Shown: positions 26,455 through 37,033 of the stretch, in pieces
Position numbering within the stretch: position 1 is the first letter of the stretch
Layout: each line of letters begins with the position of its first letter
Origin: Agelaius tricolor
Lineage: Eukaryota; Chordata; Aves; Passeriformes; Icteridae
Assembly (NCBI GenBank): GCA_023055355.1
Contig: JALJCS010000002.1
Coordinates: 76,031,001 to 76,095,000, forward strand
Length of the DNA stretch: 64,000 nucleotides
Reading direction: 5' to 3'
Position numbers and translations under genes: made by a program
Notes under the pieces: model-generated
What the model was told of the DNA's origin: nothing
Database searches by the model: none
The model's input: the letters and a program-made list of their open reading frames with translations, nothing else

Positions 26455-27062
26455 GCACCCAGACTCCTTGAGGTACAACCCCTGGGCTGATACACACACA
26501 CACACATGCACCCAGACTCCTTGAGGTGCAACCCCTGAGCTGATACACACACACACACACACCTGCACCCAGACTCCTTGAGGTACAACCCCTGGGCTGA
26601 CACACACACACACACACACACACACCTGCACCCAGACTCCTTGAGGTACAACCCCTGGGCTGATACACACACACACACACACACATGCACCCAGACTCCT
26701 CGAGGTACAACCCCTGGGCTGATACACACACACACACCTGCACCCAGACTCCTTGAGGTGCAACCCCTGAGCTGATACACACACACACACACACACACCT
26801 GCACACAGACTCCTTGAGGTGCAACCCCTGAGCTGATACACACACACACACGCACACACCTGCACACAGACTCCTTGAGGTACAACCCCTGGGCTGATAC
26901 ACACACACACACACACACACACACCTGCACACAGACTCCTTGAGGTGCAACCCCTGGGCTGACACACACACTCACATGCACACAGACTCCTTGAGGTACA
27001 ACCCCTGGGCTGATAAATGCACACACACACATGCACCCAGACTCCTTGAGGTGCAACCCCTG
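26180..27062. repeat. Composite minisatellite: 15 units with an embedded (CA)n
   Basis: About 880 bases consist of 15 copies of a unit with a conserved core (CAGACTCCTTGAGGT then a CAACCCCTG-containing stretch and GCTGATA) joined by (AC)n runs of very variable length, from roughly 5 to 18 dinucleotides. Units differ at a few fixed positions: G or A in GGTG/ACAAC, A or G in CTGA/GGCTG, C or A in CACC/ACAG, and C or T before GCAC. The array contains almost no stop codons on the minus strand, so three overlapping reverse frames of 268 to 348 codons stay open through it. Those frames are Cys-Val repeats with no start context or homology and are not genes. Confidence 0.97.
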
Positions 27063-28088
27063 CCTGGTGAGAAACACTCAGCCATTTGCCATGAATATTT
27101 TCCTGAAGCTGAGGGGAATTTTTGATAAGCACCTTTACACTCACAGACAGACATGCATATATCTCCACCTGTGTGCACGTGAAATTATTATGGTGTGAAT
27201 GTTGTTATCATGAAACTGTAATTAAGTCACGGTTATATTTATAAAAATTCCCATTGAATTACTTATTAAATGTTAAATTACTCAGTGATGAATTTCTGTT
27301 AAACCCTTTTGCACACCTTATTTTTTGTGTCCATACCCTTTGTGCCCCTACCCTTTTTCATCCTCGGTCTCCATGCAATCTATTCTAAATTGTTACTAAT
27401 GTAATTTCCCTATGAATACTTCATCCTTGCAGTAAGAGAATGAACCTTGTCACTGAATTCTGTTAAAGTCACACTTCCATAGTTCATATTAAACTCATAC
27501 CTGCTTTTTACCAATATCCCTGATGGTGATGCTTTAAGCAGCCTTACCCCTCATTTGCAACAATACTGTATGAAATGCAGCTTGCATTTTATAAAAATTA
27601 CCTTCAAGCCGTCCACTTGCTGTGTTTATGGCAAAGTAGTATCGTGTCATAAAATAATAAATAACATATCTAGAGTAATTTTGCATAGGAGATGCACAAA
27701 TCATGGGTCATTTTCCTTTTACCACAACAATGGTCAGATTTCATTCAGCAGCATATAAAGAAAATACATTTAAATTTATATTCCTTCCACATGCTGACCC
27801 AGAGAGAGATTACCCTCCCTATATGAGTGTATAATGGCTCAGGATAATAAAAGGGATTATTGATTCCCTAAGAAACATAGTTTAAATTAATTACTGTACC
27901 CATCCCTGCTAATTCTCTATCAGGTTTTCCAAATCTCGTCTTACAAACAGTTAAAGCAAGATGAAGATTCATCTTCTGTTCATTCACACATGTGCATAAC
28001 AAATTCCCTACTCTTCCACAGAGACAAATAGTGCATATAATAAAATTTTATCTAATTAAGTAAATCTCATCTCTTTCACTGAACTCAC

Positions 28089-28253
28089 ATGAAAAAATGC
28101 CAGTGGTCCTGATATATATGGCATTTTCATTCCCAGCAGATACTTCACTTGCGAAGTCACGACGTGGCTAGCTGCTCCTGTTGTCATGGCACTTATGACA
28201 GGTTCTGTTAACAAGAAAGTGGCACTGCCCAACTGCAGCATGAACATCGCTAC
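28089..28253 (-). CDS. SLC26A7: SLC26A7 coding exon 4
   Basis: A 165-base, 55-codon phase-0 exon encodes residues 158-212. It contains the helix [20 protein letters not shown] and the family motif [20 protein letters not shown], followed by [15 protein letters not shown]. The G-F/x-x-T-G-A-A-x-H/x-V-x-x-S-Q-x-K-x-L-L/G motif is one of the strongest SulP signatures. The acceptor is ttttag and the donor gtgagt. Confidence 0.97.
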
Positions 28254-29145
28254 CTAAAAGGCAAAGGCAGGAGGATCAGCAGCTTCTTGGTGATAGGAAA
28301 ATGAGTCAGAGTCCTTTTAATAAGTTATAAGATAAATGAGCTAAAGATACAAAGCAAAAGTCCTTTGGAAGACAAATCAATCTGAAAATGGAACCCACTG
28401 AAGTTCTGTGGGTTTACCTGCACTATTTAACTCACTAGTTTACCAGACTCTAATACTAGTTTAGTAATAAAAACAGACTCAGAGAAACTCTAAATATTCT
28501 CTCCTGCTCAAATATGTAAGCACAATAAACACCATAAAAATATCAACTCAACACTACAAGTACAACAACTCAAAAAGTGAGGCTGGTTCTGAGACTTGTT
28601 CCACTGCTATGCAGCCTAAATGGGCCCAGAGCCATATCTTGGTCCAGCTTACTGATTACCATAATGTCACTATCAGTATTCTCAAAATTAGTAATTTCAA
28701 CAGGTATCAAATTTATGAGGTGCTATAGAGACTCTTGTGGTGAGACCCCTAATCCAGAAATTTAAACTACAGCAGGATCTGTAACTATTTTAGGTATTGT
28801 GTTCAACTGTTTTCTCCCCTTATCCTGTGCTTTGAACATTCTTTCCCTCCAAATTATGAGATTTGATAACTCTTAATTCTTTGAACGAAGTTGCTACATG
28901 ACTACAGCTGCTACTGTGGCTTACACAACATTTCATGCTTTTCTGATCCACATTAAGTTACATTGACATTATCTCCCCTCACAATGAGTTTTGGAGTTTC
29001 TAACTTCTGCGGTCTTTCGCATTTGCTGCTCTTCTCCCTGAAAAGCTGCATGCCCTTGGCACAGAGTTGTTTGTTACAATACTTTCTAAGAGGTTCATTT
29101 TGTGTTTACCATACTAAATATCGAATATATCACAGTCTCCCTTGC

Positions 29146-29264
29146 TTTTTTGTTTGTTTTTTTTGTTTTGTTTTGTTTTGTTTTGGGGGGGGGGGGTTGG
29201 GGGTTGTTGTTGTTGTTGTTTGAGTTTTTGGGGGTTTTTTTGTTTGTTTGTTTGGGTTTTTTTT
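29146..29264. repeat. T/G low-complexity tract with G12 run
   Basis: On the plus strand (TTTTG)n passes into 12 consecutive Gs (29185-29196), then two Ts, five Gs, (TTG)n, a further G5 and more T/G. Several pure pentamer and trimer blocks are visible. Confidence 0.95.
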
Positions 29265-31759
29265 CTGAAGCTTAAACTGTTATTTTCAGATGTTATCTTT
29301 CTTTATGCCTGAACACCATTCATGTTCTCACCATAAAACTCACCTGTATGCAGAGAGCTTTGGGCATAGTACCACAAAAGAAACAAAAATATCAAAATAA
29401 GTGGCTTTTAATTAACCACAAACCTCTAGTGAGCAATATCCTCTTCCATTTGAGAGATTAAATCTGAGATTTTTCTTCTACTTCCTACTAATAGCATGTA
29501 AATTGCTCTTTACTATGAGCAATTGGAACATTGATTGCCATTCAAGATTGGACTCCAATAATGATAATTGCTGTGTACCCTCAATGAGTAGTAATTTAGT
29601 TAGTCAGGCCTAAAACTGATAATTACTAATTTCAGATATTTTGTTTAGCTGTTTGTTCTAACAGTGTGTCTACTACTATATTTAAAGCATTGTTCACAGT
29701 AGCAAAGTTCAATAAGAATTCAATTCTCCCTTCCCTTAGGAATTTTTGTTTGTTTTCTAAAATTGGTTTCTATTGTCTGAATGTGAAATTTCTAACTGTG
29801 TAATAGCTTAGTTTCCAAGAAAATGGATGTTTATTTAGCTATGGAATCAAAACCACAAAGACAATTCTGTATACTACATAATATCACAGAGAAGTATTAG
29901 TTACTAGTAGCATTTCAGAGAAAGTTATTATTGTGATCTACAGCAAAATGATTGCTGAGCTTAGACATTTTAGCATCACTCTCAGATCTACTTTGGTTTT
30001 TTACTTTTTTTTTTAATCTTCAGCATTTTAAGAGGATGCTTCACAGGTACTAACTAAAAGAACACATTTCAAACACAGTTTTTATTGATTGCATGGAACC
30101 GTGGGCTATGTAAAATACATGCAAACCATGGCTGTGGTTTCAGACAATTTCTGTAGCCACTCAACTGAACAAGCAACACTTGGTGCCCTTTCCTTCCTGC
30201 AGAAGGCAGCTCAGGACTTCCAGAGACAAAGGCAGTACTTCATGAGCATGAACATCCTACTCTTTATTTATATGGTAGCTAAATAAATATGATGGGCACC
30301 CATACATCTTCCATGGAGAGGATCTAAAAATGAAGCAACCAGAAGAGGAAACATTCTGGGTGGAGGGTGTAATTTTTAGCACAAACTGATATGGGAACTT
30401 CATGTTGTCCCTGCAACATGAGTAATGGACAGAAACTGCTTGGATCGTGAGGAGGAAAAGTTTTTGAAACAAGCCTCCCAAATCTATTTGCATGTGAATT
30501 TTCCTGACAGTTAAATTATTATTAGCATTTACACAGGCCCAGATTGACTCTACAATTAACCCTCCATGCTGGGCAAGAGCCATTTAAGCTTGGCTGCCAC
30601 TGCATTTTGAATAAACACCATTTGAAACTTAGCTAAGCTGACAGCACTCAATTACATTATATTGCATTATGTCATAAAACCTTTCACCCAGTAACACTGA
30701 CCAAAGTGTAGAAAGTTCAATATTCTTAAAGAAATGTATAACAATCTGCTTTATTTTGGCTATTAGTTGTGATGCTCATTTTTGCAGGTCTTCCACTTTA
30801 TTTTCTGGTATATTTTATAGTTTCTTTTTGTCCCTGATGCAGACAAACTACAGAGAAAAGTGCCACTAAAGTGCTGGAACAACAACAAGCAAAATTTTTT
30901 TTCCTTTTATTATTTATCATAATACTGAGATTTTCTTAACCTGTAAAAGAAAAAAAAATTAATATATTTTAGAATTGTATCTAGAATTTTTAATTTTTAA
31001 GAACTTAGTTCCTAGAGGATAAATGCAGATTTCAGGGAAGGAATATATACAATATAAAAGTGGTTTGAAAGGCACTTGGCTATTGCTTATTTGCGTGGCA
31101 CTTCCAGTACACAATACCATGTAAAAAAGTTCATTAAGAAGTAAGTTTCTTGAGATGAATTTTGCTTTCACAAGGTATAAATTCTTGAATAAATTCATGT
31201 AAATAAAATCAAGACCTTTCAGAGAAAAGAAAAAGCAATATAAGATAAAGTGAGGGAAAGCAGCCTTGAGTTAATGCACAGTAAAGGAGAAAAGACCACA
31301 GAAAAAATGTATACAATGAAGTGATTAGACAGAAGTGGGGGAAGGTGTGATTCCCAAAAAAAAAAAAAAAATGGAAAAAATAAATAAATTTCAAAATGGA
31401 AGAAAGACAATACAAAGGGACTTTGTTGCAGCTGTCTTTACTGCTCCATAATTTTACTCTGACAAGTAGAAGAGAATGGGAATTTAGCCAGGAGAAGAAA
31501 AGTAAGCAATTGCAAAAAGCAAAGCCCTCCATGTTCATTATTCAGAACCTTTGGTTCTTGTCCACTTTCAATACTTTCTTCCCATGACAACATGCTCAGT
31601 CTGTTATTATTATTATTAGAATTCCATTCAACATGTAGTCAATTTAACTCCATGGCCAGTAAAAATTTTTATCACTTAACAGCTCTTTGGAAATCACTAA
31701 TGTCGAACTTTCAGTCCCCAGAAATTGGAAGACTGACATCGTGTTGCCTGCTGCACAGA

Positions 31760-32230
31760 TTCAGCTTTGGAGAGTGAGTTTTAAACCCTTCAACACTCCA
31801 CTGTTCTGGAAGGGGTTTTCCAGTGTTAGAGCAAAGTGGTGGGGCCCTTTCTGATCATTTGCTGCATGGGCTATGGAGATGAGGCCAGACATGGGAGCAT
31901 CTCTTGGAGCGCAGGCTGTGAGCCTCTCATTTAGTACATTATATTGGTCATCTCCCAGTTCCAAGGGAGCAAAAGTGAAGACTTCTATGGACCCTCTGGA
32001 GAGAGCAGTCAGACACAGTTCAGCTCAGCTGAGTTGCCAGTTTAAAATCTCCATGGCCTGTTTCAATAGACATCTGACTGGTAAACCACCAGCTTTAGGT
32101 TCTTTGAGCTGCAGCTCCTATGTTCGTTCTGGTGTCTTGAGAGTGTCTGGTAGCTTCTCATGGTGTGCACAGGGAACTTTCCTCCTTCCAGGACCTGAAA
32201 AAGTCTTTTCTATGGTCTTTCTGTACTAAC
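31760..32230. other. Unassigned G+C-richer intronic block
   Basis: Base composition rises against the AT-rich surroundings, and longish frames stay open on both strands (118 codons plus, 67 codons minus). I do not recognise either product or a repeat family. It may be an old repeat or conserved non-coding DNA; I make no functional claim. Confidence 0.35.
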
Positions 32231-32493
32231 ACATAGTATGCTCTACCATAATTGCGAGAATCAGAACTCCCTTTTGAAAACTTGTAGTTTTCAAAATACA
32301 GAGTAAGAGCCTGCAATAAGGTACTTCCACTATAAAAGAAAAATGAACTTTTTCCCTGATCATCACTGTATAATAGACTCATGTTTTTACCTCATGCAGA
32401 GCTATGGGTAACAGAATACTGCAGCATCCTTTTTCTTACATGGTAATAGAGATTTGGACAAGAATATTGCCTTAAAAAAACACCCTTCTAATT

Positions 32494-32571
32494 CAAATGT
32501 GCTCCTTCTTTATTAAGCAAATTGATAATAGACAAATGTGCTCCTTTTTTATTAAGCAAATTGATAATAGA
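32494..32571. repeat. 39-base tandem duplication
   Basis: Two adjacent copies start caaatgtgctcctt and end ttgataatagac, with period 39 and one substitution (ttcttt versus tttttt). Confidence 0.93.
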
Positions 32572-35387
32572 CTGTGTAAATTTGTTCTCCTGAAAACCAG
32601 AAATATTTTTATATCCAACACTGTATATCAGCAACTAATTACAAGTTAGTTTTTAAAATACTGTAGATGAAAAACTTGCTCATAAAAAAATGTTACAAGA
32701 CTGGAATGCAATAAGCAGCTATTTCTCCTCTAGAGAAGAATAGCCCAACTGAAGTCTATAACACTGTGGTCTTAAGAGAATTCAGGTTTTTCCTAGGATA
32801 TTTTTTCCTCAGTTTGATCTGCAAGGAGCTTTCCTCTATTTATTCAGCAAATCTTAATCTTGAATTTCATTTTAGTATGCTGAGATTATTTTTAGAGGCA
32901 CATATATTTATGCAAGCATTCTTGCACATATATTAATAGGGAAAAAATCTTCCCCAAAAACTCTTTTGAGGATTTTTTTAAAGTTATAAAGGCAGCATCC
33001 AATTTTAATTACAAAATTACTCCATATATGTCTGCTATGTTCCATCATTTTCTCTCCCCATCAATACCTCCAAGATATTTGATATCAGGGAAGATTTCTA
33101 TTAGTTTGATTTGTTTTCCACACCCTGTTTATTTTTATAGAGTAGCAGCTACACAAACATAAAAAAAAATTCATATGTCTTCCATTCTGCTTTTTAAAAT
33201 GAAGTAATGAATGCATTATATTAAATGGGTTTGGTAATTGCAGTTTTTATTTTATGTTTACTTATTTTCTATTTTAATACTATTTTAACTTCATCAGAAT
33301 GCCTCTTAATATAATTAAATATTCTTTCTCTTTTATGAACTCTTCCTCAAACATTAGATTTCAGAAGTCGCTCGGGACTCTGCAATTTATTACTTGGAGA
33401 AAAACTTAAGCAGCTAAGCCCCTAATTTGAATTGTGAAAATCTCTACCTATCCTTGTCTTATGATAAGAAAATAGTGCTAATTTATTTAATGTCTAGATG
33501 ACACTGAAATTCACAGAGCCTGCTCAGAATTTGCCTCACACACAAATGCACAGTTGTGGTCTGCAATAAACACAAGCTAGCCAACAGCAGTTCATCTCAA
33601 AAACAGCTCCCCCCTTGCCCCACCTTCCCTCCATTACTCACTATTTTTTATGTTTTCTCTCTTATTTTAACATTATTTGCTGATTGGAGTACTTAGCCAG
33701 GCTACTGGAAAAATAACATCAAATTGCTTTTTAGGCCAAGGGTGCACAGCTCTTTACCTACTCTTTCCAAGAAGGAAACAGCTGTTTTGGCAAGGACTTT
33801 TCATCCTTTGTCTGGAAGATGCCCAAGGTAGGGATTAGTCACAGCATCTGTTGTTTTTGTGCAATTAGTGGCTGATTAGAGAACTGCATTTTGACTGTTT
33901 TTCAGAAAAATTAAAGTCTTATTTTAGATAACATAAGTCTTGTTTAGATAACATAACCAGGTCTGCTCCCTTCCCAGAGCAGCACCATCCCAGATATCAA
34001 GTACACAGAAAATCCAACTTTTTGTATTGCAGGATGTCTTCAATGAAAAGCTGCTGCCTCAAAACGCATCATACTATTCATCTTGTCCCAGAACACACAT
34101 TAATTTCAGGCCACAAGTTAATTTCTAATCTTATCTGATAAATAGAAGAAGGTGGCTGATTCAGCTACCCATTAAGAGCAAGATGTGCCCTGTCAGCTTA
34201 TCTGGGGTTTGCAGCAGCTGTTAGTTGGGAGACTGGAATCTTGATGAGAGACATAGATTCCCACACTTAGCAGCACCTGGGAAGATGCCAAAGTTTAATC
34301 TCAGCCTTGATCAGGACTTTCACCTGCATATTGCAATATTAGCAGCTTCAAGGCACTTCTTTAGGAAATAAGTGTTTTACTCTGGCCTCCAACCCAGTGC
34401 TGGGCTGCACATTGGAACAGCACATGCAGGCACAGCCAGGCACAATCTGCATCAGCTCTGCTGTCTGTAGGCTGTCCCTCATGCTCCTACCCCAATTCAT
34501 AATCCAATAAAAGAATTCTCATCATAAGCCAATAAAAGAATTATAAGAACACAACAGGAATAACAATGCTTCTTGATATTTCCTACTGACTAACAAGAGT
34601 ACACGCCCCAGTTCCTGCCAAGCATGTAGGCCACCAAAGATCTCATTCTGGGCCCCTTTGCTCATCCTCTGCATGGGAGAGGGATCCAAAGCACCAGGTG
34701 GAGGGGTCTGGGTTTGTTTCAGGAGCCCAGCTACCTAGGAGGTGTTGCAATGTCACATGCTGGAACATAACTTCTATTTTAATATTTACAAGGAGAGAGG
34801 GAAGCCTTCATTGAAAACCTAAGCAACTGGCAATGGATGAAGAAACCTGGCCCCTTTAGCCAGAATAGGAAAAAAGATGAAATTTAAAAGACCTCTGATC
34901 ATTTAAATAAACTTTAGAGAATCATTTGAAGACATCTGTTTTACTATTTCACTTTAATGATGGGTGTGTGAACTCTAAAGAGAATTTAAAACTTTCCCTA
35001 CTGTTTTTAATTATTGGATATTGTATTGCTTTTCAAGCCAAGGGCAACAGAAAGCCTCAAGAATATGCCAGTGCTTACCAGGAGCTGATTCATGTTTGTT
35101 TCTGAAGAAGGAAAAGGGACACCAACTGCAAGTGAGTATTATGGTAAAGCTGACTGAAGGTGGTTTTGCTTCATATTGTAAAACACTGAGAGAATGTATA
35201 CAGATAATTACTACATCTCAACAAAGGAATAGCAAATTCTTAAAGTGCATTAATTTCATCATTTGTGACCATTGAAGCAGATGTTTTCATTAGTTTTTCT
35301 CAGAGAAGTATAAAAACTGTTATAAATGTCATAGCTGTAAAAAAGGCAGTACATCAGTAGCATACAGAAAATGGGATCACCACCAAC

Positions 35388-35554
35388 CTGAATGATTCCA
35401 CCTAGAAATGAAACTGCTGCTGCAACTCCAATCCTCTGCATTTCAAATTCTGACAAAATTCCTGAATTATTGTTTGCTGTGAAATTAGTTCTGACTGAAG
35501 GAACAAGACGCTCAACTGCATTGGCAGATATTAAGGAAGTTAAAGCAAAAGTTC
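35388..35554 (-). CDS. SLC26A7: SLC26A7 coding exon 3, with a glycosylated-type loop
   Basis: A 167-base exon encodes the end of Gly102 through residue 157. It begins [20 protein letters not shown], the helix corresponding to TM3 and its extracellular exit. A polar loop with two N-x-S/T sequons follows (NFT at about 125, NNS at about 130), then [19 protein letters not shown] and IIQ. The sequons fall in the extracellular loop between TM3 and TM4, where SLC26 proteins are usually N-glycosylated. The acceptor is tttacag and the donor gttggt, a valid GT with a weak downstream match. Confidence 0.96.
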
Positions 35555-36099
35555 CTGTAAAAAAAGCCACACATTAGTCATCAATAATTGTATATCTGTC
35601 TGTACTCATCACTCATGGTCTCTTTTTCAAAATGGCCATTATAAGTAAAAGTGGCATTTTTTACATTCCTGTCATCATAAGAACAATTTTAAGGTAATTT
35701 TTCCATGTAACACACATTTCTTCCCATAAAATACCATTTATACAGGCAAATTAAATGAAAATCCTTTTTTTAGCACATTTGTTAAGACAGGTTTACAAAA
35801 GACATTCAAATACAACAATTTTAAATTAATTCAAGTTATTTCAAGTTATCAGAAATGCTTTTAACTCACCCTGGATGTGATCAAGCAGCTATTTGTCTGA
35901 GAATCCCAAGTGTTCACCATTCAAATGTCTAGGGCAATTAATTCTCACTACACATATAGTACCTAGCCCATTAAATAGTACCTAGCACTCTAATATATGG
36001 AGGAAAATTATGAGAAAAACATTTATTTGCTGAAAGAGAGAAAGCCCATTTAATGACACAAACATAAATGAGGATGACAATTCAGCATTAAAAGACACA

Positions 36100-36800
36100 A
36101 ACATGCAGATCTATTAGAGCACAGGAGTATCTTGCTATGTCAGAACAATGGCCCATCTTGCCCAGTACTCTGCCTCCAGCTGTGATAGTCAGATGTGTTA
36201 CCTGGGGAAAGCACACCAGCCTGGCCCATTTTCTCTGGGCCATTGCTCTTTTTGCCAGCATCCATAGCTGTTGTGTTAGTGAAGTACTTCCTTAGCTGGC
36301 TTTTTTTTATTTTGTTTGTGGACTAGTATTCATTGATTTGTCAAAGGTTTGTCTGAACCTGCCTGTAATGTCTCCTTTTGCAATGCTGTCTGAGAGCAGG
36401 TTGCAGAAGTTCAGTATCTGCTGTACTGTTTTCTTTAATCTATACTTTAAAAGTCTTCTAAAACAATTTCTCTCTGAACTCACCCTTTTTCTACTGCTGC
36501 AGGACCTGGTGTACACAGTCCTGCCCTCACCTCGGCCTTCAGAGAGTAAAGCTCACAGCATGAATTCCTCAGGGACCCACCAGGGATTCCACCACCCCAA
36601 AAAGTGACCATGAGGTCCAGCCTTTTGCTCCATATCTTTCAACCTGCTAATAATTAATAAAAGGACTTTTCTTCTATCACAAGGACAACTTAATTTCTTT
36701 AGTAACCTTTGGTGTGGAGCCTTATCAGTAGCTGTTTGACCATTCTGATATCTTATATTCAAAGTATATCCCTTCTCCATGCACTTGTTGACATTCGTAC
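36100..36800 (-). mobile_element. Ancient CR1/L3-like LINE relic
   Basis: Blocks such as caatggcccatcttgcccag, gaagtacttcctt, gatttgtcaaaggtttgtct plus gaacctg, and ggttgcagaagttcagtatc match in order the reverse complement of the widespread amniote CR1-type 3' end known best from turtles and crocodilians. It is heavily diverged and gapped, with no coding frame. Boundaries are approximate. Confidence 0.6.
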
Positions 36801-36890
36801 AGTAGTCTAGAAGGTAGTGAGGTATGATTTTCCTTTACAGAAGTCACATTAACACCTCTCCAATAGGGTCTGATTATACATAGCTTTTTT

Positions 36891-37033
36891 TGCCCCATCC
36901 CTGGAAGTGTTCAAGGCCAGGTTGGATGGGACTCTGAGCAACTTGATCTAGTGGAAGATGTCCCTGACCATGGCAGAGGGGTTGGAACTAGAAGACCTTT
37001 AAGATTCATTCCAAACCCGGCCATTCTATTGTT
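36891..37033 (+). mobile_element. CR1 LINE 3' fragment
   Basis: The sequence tgccccatccctggaagtgt, then tcaaggccaggttggatggg, gatgtccctgaccatggcag, ggggttggaacta and an ending near ccattctatt is a textbook avian CR1 3' end. It is much better preserved than the relic just before it. Confidence 0.93.

Larger units (their letters stand above)
19752..28088 (-). other. SLC26A7: SLC26A7 intron 4
   Basis: An 8.3 kb intron. It holds a purine-rich tract (20194-20264), small tandem duplications (21727-21784, 22887-22934), an unassigned G+C-richer block (25720-26060) and the composite minisatellite (26180-27062). No other exon is supported. Confidence 0.8.
28254..35387 (-). other. SLC26A7: SLC26A7 intron 3
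   Basis: A 7.1 kb intron. It contains a T/G tract with a 12-G run (29146-29264), a 39-base tandem duplication (32494-32571), a G+C-richer unassigned block (31760-32230) and short simple runs. Another G+C-richer, unassigned patch lies at about 34380-34750. No exon supported. Confidence 0.8.

Noticed and set aside
26122..27168. Long minus-strand frames of 268-348 codons as genes
   Set aside because: They exist only because the tandem array lacks stops. Three frames overlap, the peptides are Cys-Val repeats, and no splice or start context or homology supports them.
29146..29264. Telomere-like or regulatory repeat
   Set aside because: The units are T/G runs of mixed period, not TTAGGG; simple slippage explains them.
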